IMG/VR virus record: IMGVR_UViG_3300011114_001028
Coordinates: 1 to 59,982 of that record
Direction: 5' to 3' (one strand)
DNA: 59,982 bases
Source of the DNA: a virus
The notes beneath the pieces were generated by a model. It was not told where the DNA came from and did no database searches. It was given only the letters and a program-made list of their open reading frames with translations. Below are positions 58,793-59,982 of this stretch, piece by piece. Made by a program: the position numbers and the translations under genes. Position 1 is the stretch's first letter. Every line of letters begins with the position of its first letter.

Positions 58793-59308
58793 ATGAAGAC
58801 TTTTCAAGAATTTGTGTTAGAATGCTATTCTATTCAGGAGACTTCTCTGACTCGTGTGATGAGTAAGTCAAAAAAAGGTGGAATGGCAATTATGTCTGCT
58901 CAACGTGGTGATAAATCTTCATCGGAAAATAAAGCACGTTCAAAACAACTTGAGCGTGATATTAGGGGTGCTGGTCTCCCAGGTCCCACAAAAGTTGCTG
59001 GTAGATACACAGAAAATCCGGGCACTCCAGAAGAAAAAAAAGTAGGAGAAAAATCACACGTTATTACTCCTGGAAAGAAAGGTAAGAGAAAATTTAAGAA
59101 AGCAATAGAAAAGTTAGGTAAAAAATACAATCAAGATTCTGTTTTGATTCAACGCAAACCAGGAGGAAGTTCAACTCTCAAAGGAACTTCTAAAACATCT
59201 TGGCCAGGCAAGGGAAAGAATGTTAGTATAGGGAGCATGAAACCAGGTAGAACTGGTGAGTTTGATACTAAAGTTAAAAACAAAACATTTACAGTTGGAG
59301 ATGATTGA
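58793..59308 (+). CDS. Basic hypothetical protein, DUF3293-like (171 aa)
   Basis: The 171 residues begin MKTFQEFVLE, an opening shared by many cyanophage virion-associated proteins as I recall. MAIMSAQRGDKSSSENKARSKQLERDIRGAGLPG, then EKSHVI, then FKKAIEKLGKKYNQDSVLIQRKPGG follow the order of DUF3293 motifs (free residues N, A, L-L...G then F-G-Q-D/N). The C-terminus is Lys/Gly-rich (KGTSKTSWPGKGKN). DUF3293 has no firm function. The link is by pattern only. Confidence 0.55.
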   Translation: MKTFQEFVLECYSIQETSLTRVMSKSKKGGMAIMSAQRGDKSSSENKARSKQLERDIRGAGLPGPTKVAGRYTENPGTPEEKKVGEKSHVITPGKKGKRKFKKAIEKLGKKYNQDSVLIQRKPGGSSTLKGTSKTSWPGKGKNVSIGSMKPGRTGEFDTKVKNKTFTVGDD

Positions 59309-59310
59309 TT

Positions 59311-59523
59311 ATGTCTAAAAACAAAGTGAATGAAACCGAAATCTGGGGAATGCCCTGTGCTGTAGATCACAAAAATAAAAGAGTTTATTTAAAGTGTGAG
59401 AGTGCCATTACTGCGATGGGTATTGGTGCTCTTGTAGAAAAGTATTATCCCGGATATAAAGGACATTTAGTAAGTCTAAATCGTCTGAGTGAAATTAGAG
59501 ACAGTTTGGAAACCGTCCAATAG
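59311..59523 (+). CDS. Small hypothetical protein (70 aa)
   Basis: The start is taken as ATG 59311 (MSKNKVNETEIWGMPC); a TTG 59305 would overlap the previous stop. The 70 residues contain KNKRVYLKCESAITAMGIGALVEKYYPGYKGHLVSLNRLSEIRDSL. No family is recognised. Its stop region (59512-59530) can form a wobble hairpin (AAACCGTCC with GGGTGGTTT), which might reduce read-through into the next gene. Confidence 0.6.
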   Translation: MSKNKVNETEIWGMPCAVDHKNKRVYLKCESAITAMGIGALVEKYYPGYKGHLVSLNRLSEIRDSLETVQ

Positions 59524-59546
59524 GGTGGTTTTGAGACTCTGATTGC

Positions 59547-59555
59547 TGTTACAAT
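59547..59555 (+). promoter_or_regulatory. Extended -10 box before the CobS-like gene
   Basis: TG-T-TACAAT (59547-59555) is an extended -10 motif, 26 nt before the ATG at 59582. No -35 box with a standard spacer is obvious. It would give an early or middle promoter. Confidence 0.4.
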
Positions 59556-59581
59556 GACTATGTTGAAACAAACCACTCACT

Positions 59582-59982
59582 ATGCTCCGTCTCAAAATGA
59601 CTCCCGATTATATCGTTTCTTCTCTGAGATCACTTTTTGGATCGGAAATTACTGGTGCCGACATTCGTGGTTGGTGTGCCAGTAATGGAAGTGCCTATCA
59701 AACCGTTACAAAAAATCTTGAAAAATATAAGACTTCTCGTGGTAAGTGGAATTTAGAAGTGACACAAGAAAAGGTAAAAGAAATAGAACGTAGTTTTTCT
59801 TCTCCTGCTGCTCTTCCTGCTTTGGAACAAAATCTTATTCCTGATAAAGATGATACTTTCGTCAAGTTTGGTAACTTCAACGATATTAAAAAAATTATTC
59901 AGTCCCGTATTTTTTACCCAACGTTTATTACGGGTCTCTCGGGTAATGGCAAGACGTTCTCTGTGGAGCAAGCTTGTGCTCA
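59582..59982 (+). CDS. cobS: CobS-like AAA+ ATPase (partial, runs off the right edge)
   Basis: The frame is open from ATG 59582 to the window end (133 residues). An N-terminal helical part (TPDYIVSSLRSLFGSEITGADIRGWCASNGSAYQTVTKNLEKYKTSRGKWNL) is followed by the Walker A ITGLSGNGKTFSVEQACA. This is the opening of the CobS-like gene typical of T4-like cyanophages. A second in-frame ATG at 59597 is possible. In bacteria CobS works with CobT in the cobaltochelatase; here the pair with the VWA gene at 56633 may form an AAA+/VWA chaperone. Confidence 0.82.
   Translation, partial: MLRLKMTPDYIVSSLRSLFGSEITGADIRGWCASNGSAYQTVTKNLEKYKTSRGKWNLEVTQEKVKEIERSFSSPAALPALEQNLIPDKDDTFVKFGNFNDIKKIIQSRIFYPTFITGLSGNGKTFSVEQACA

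Noticed and set aside
59582-59982. CobS as direct evidence of cobalamin synthesis
   Set aside because: Only the AAA+ beginning is visible, and its neighbour is a VWA/metallopeptidase protein rather than another cobalamin enzyme. The pathway role is not shown by the sequence.

Overview
The window is a contiguous piece of an AT-rich T4-like myovirus genome, most likely a cyanophage of marine or cold/brackish Prochlorococcus or Synechococcus type. The evidence is the gene order gp25-gp6-gp7-like-gp8-DUF4815-gp13-14-15-16-fibre-gp17-18-19-20-67-21-22-23-gp3-like-uvsY-uvsW-gp55-gp47-DUF3110-gp46, the very large YHYH and DUF4815 baseplate proteins, and the closing pair of a metallopeptidase/VWA protein and a CobS-like ATPase. 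All confident genes lie on the + strand. No photosynthesis gene, tRNA or integrase is visible, so the host call is inference from synteny.

Region by region: 1-2650 is an accessory region of small unknown genes, with a C-free tandem repeat array (125-278), a textbook sigma70 promoter (351-379) and a duplicated terminator/promoter module whose hairpin loop is reversed between copies. 2697-4453 holds a glycosyltransferase-like gene and small conserved phage genes. 4478-28343 is the baseplate block, including proteins of 4009 and 2561 residues. 28369-38038 holds neck, tail completion, small terminase, a fibre-like protein, small virion candidates and a multi-motif DUF protein. 38045-40680 is the terminase large subunit, broken into two genes by a split intein with a GIY-YIG endonuclease gene between them. 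40738-49346 is tail sheath, tail tube, portal and head morphogenesis up to the major capsid protein, which is followed by a strong terminator. 49412-55869 holds a tail completion protein and the recombination and late transcription genes (uvsY, uvsW, gp55, gp47, gp46). 55902-56582 is a second, free-standing GIY-YIG endonuclease. 56633 to the end holds the HExGH/VWA protein, three small genes and the start of the CobS-like AAA+ ATPase.

How the parts work together: sigma70-like promoters sit before the first small genes and gp55. Matches to the T4-type late element NATAAATA sit before most virion operons, often overlapping the preceding stop codon. This fits an early host-sigma programme followed by gp55-directed late transcription.

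The most striking feature is the terminase. Its N-terminal ATPase half ends in a 29-residue intein N-fragment that carries only block A. A GIY-YIG gene with its own late-promoter-like element follows. The C-terminal nuclease half then starts with a 103-residue intein C-fragment. Trans-splicing would restore a terminase of about 548 residues. The arrangement matches the atypically split TerL inteins known from metagenomes (AceL-TerL type).
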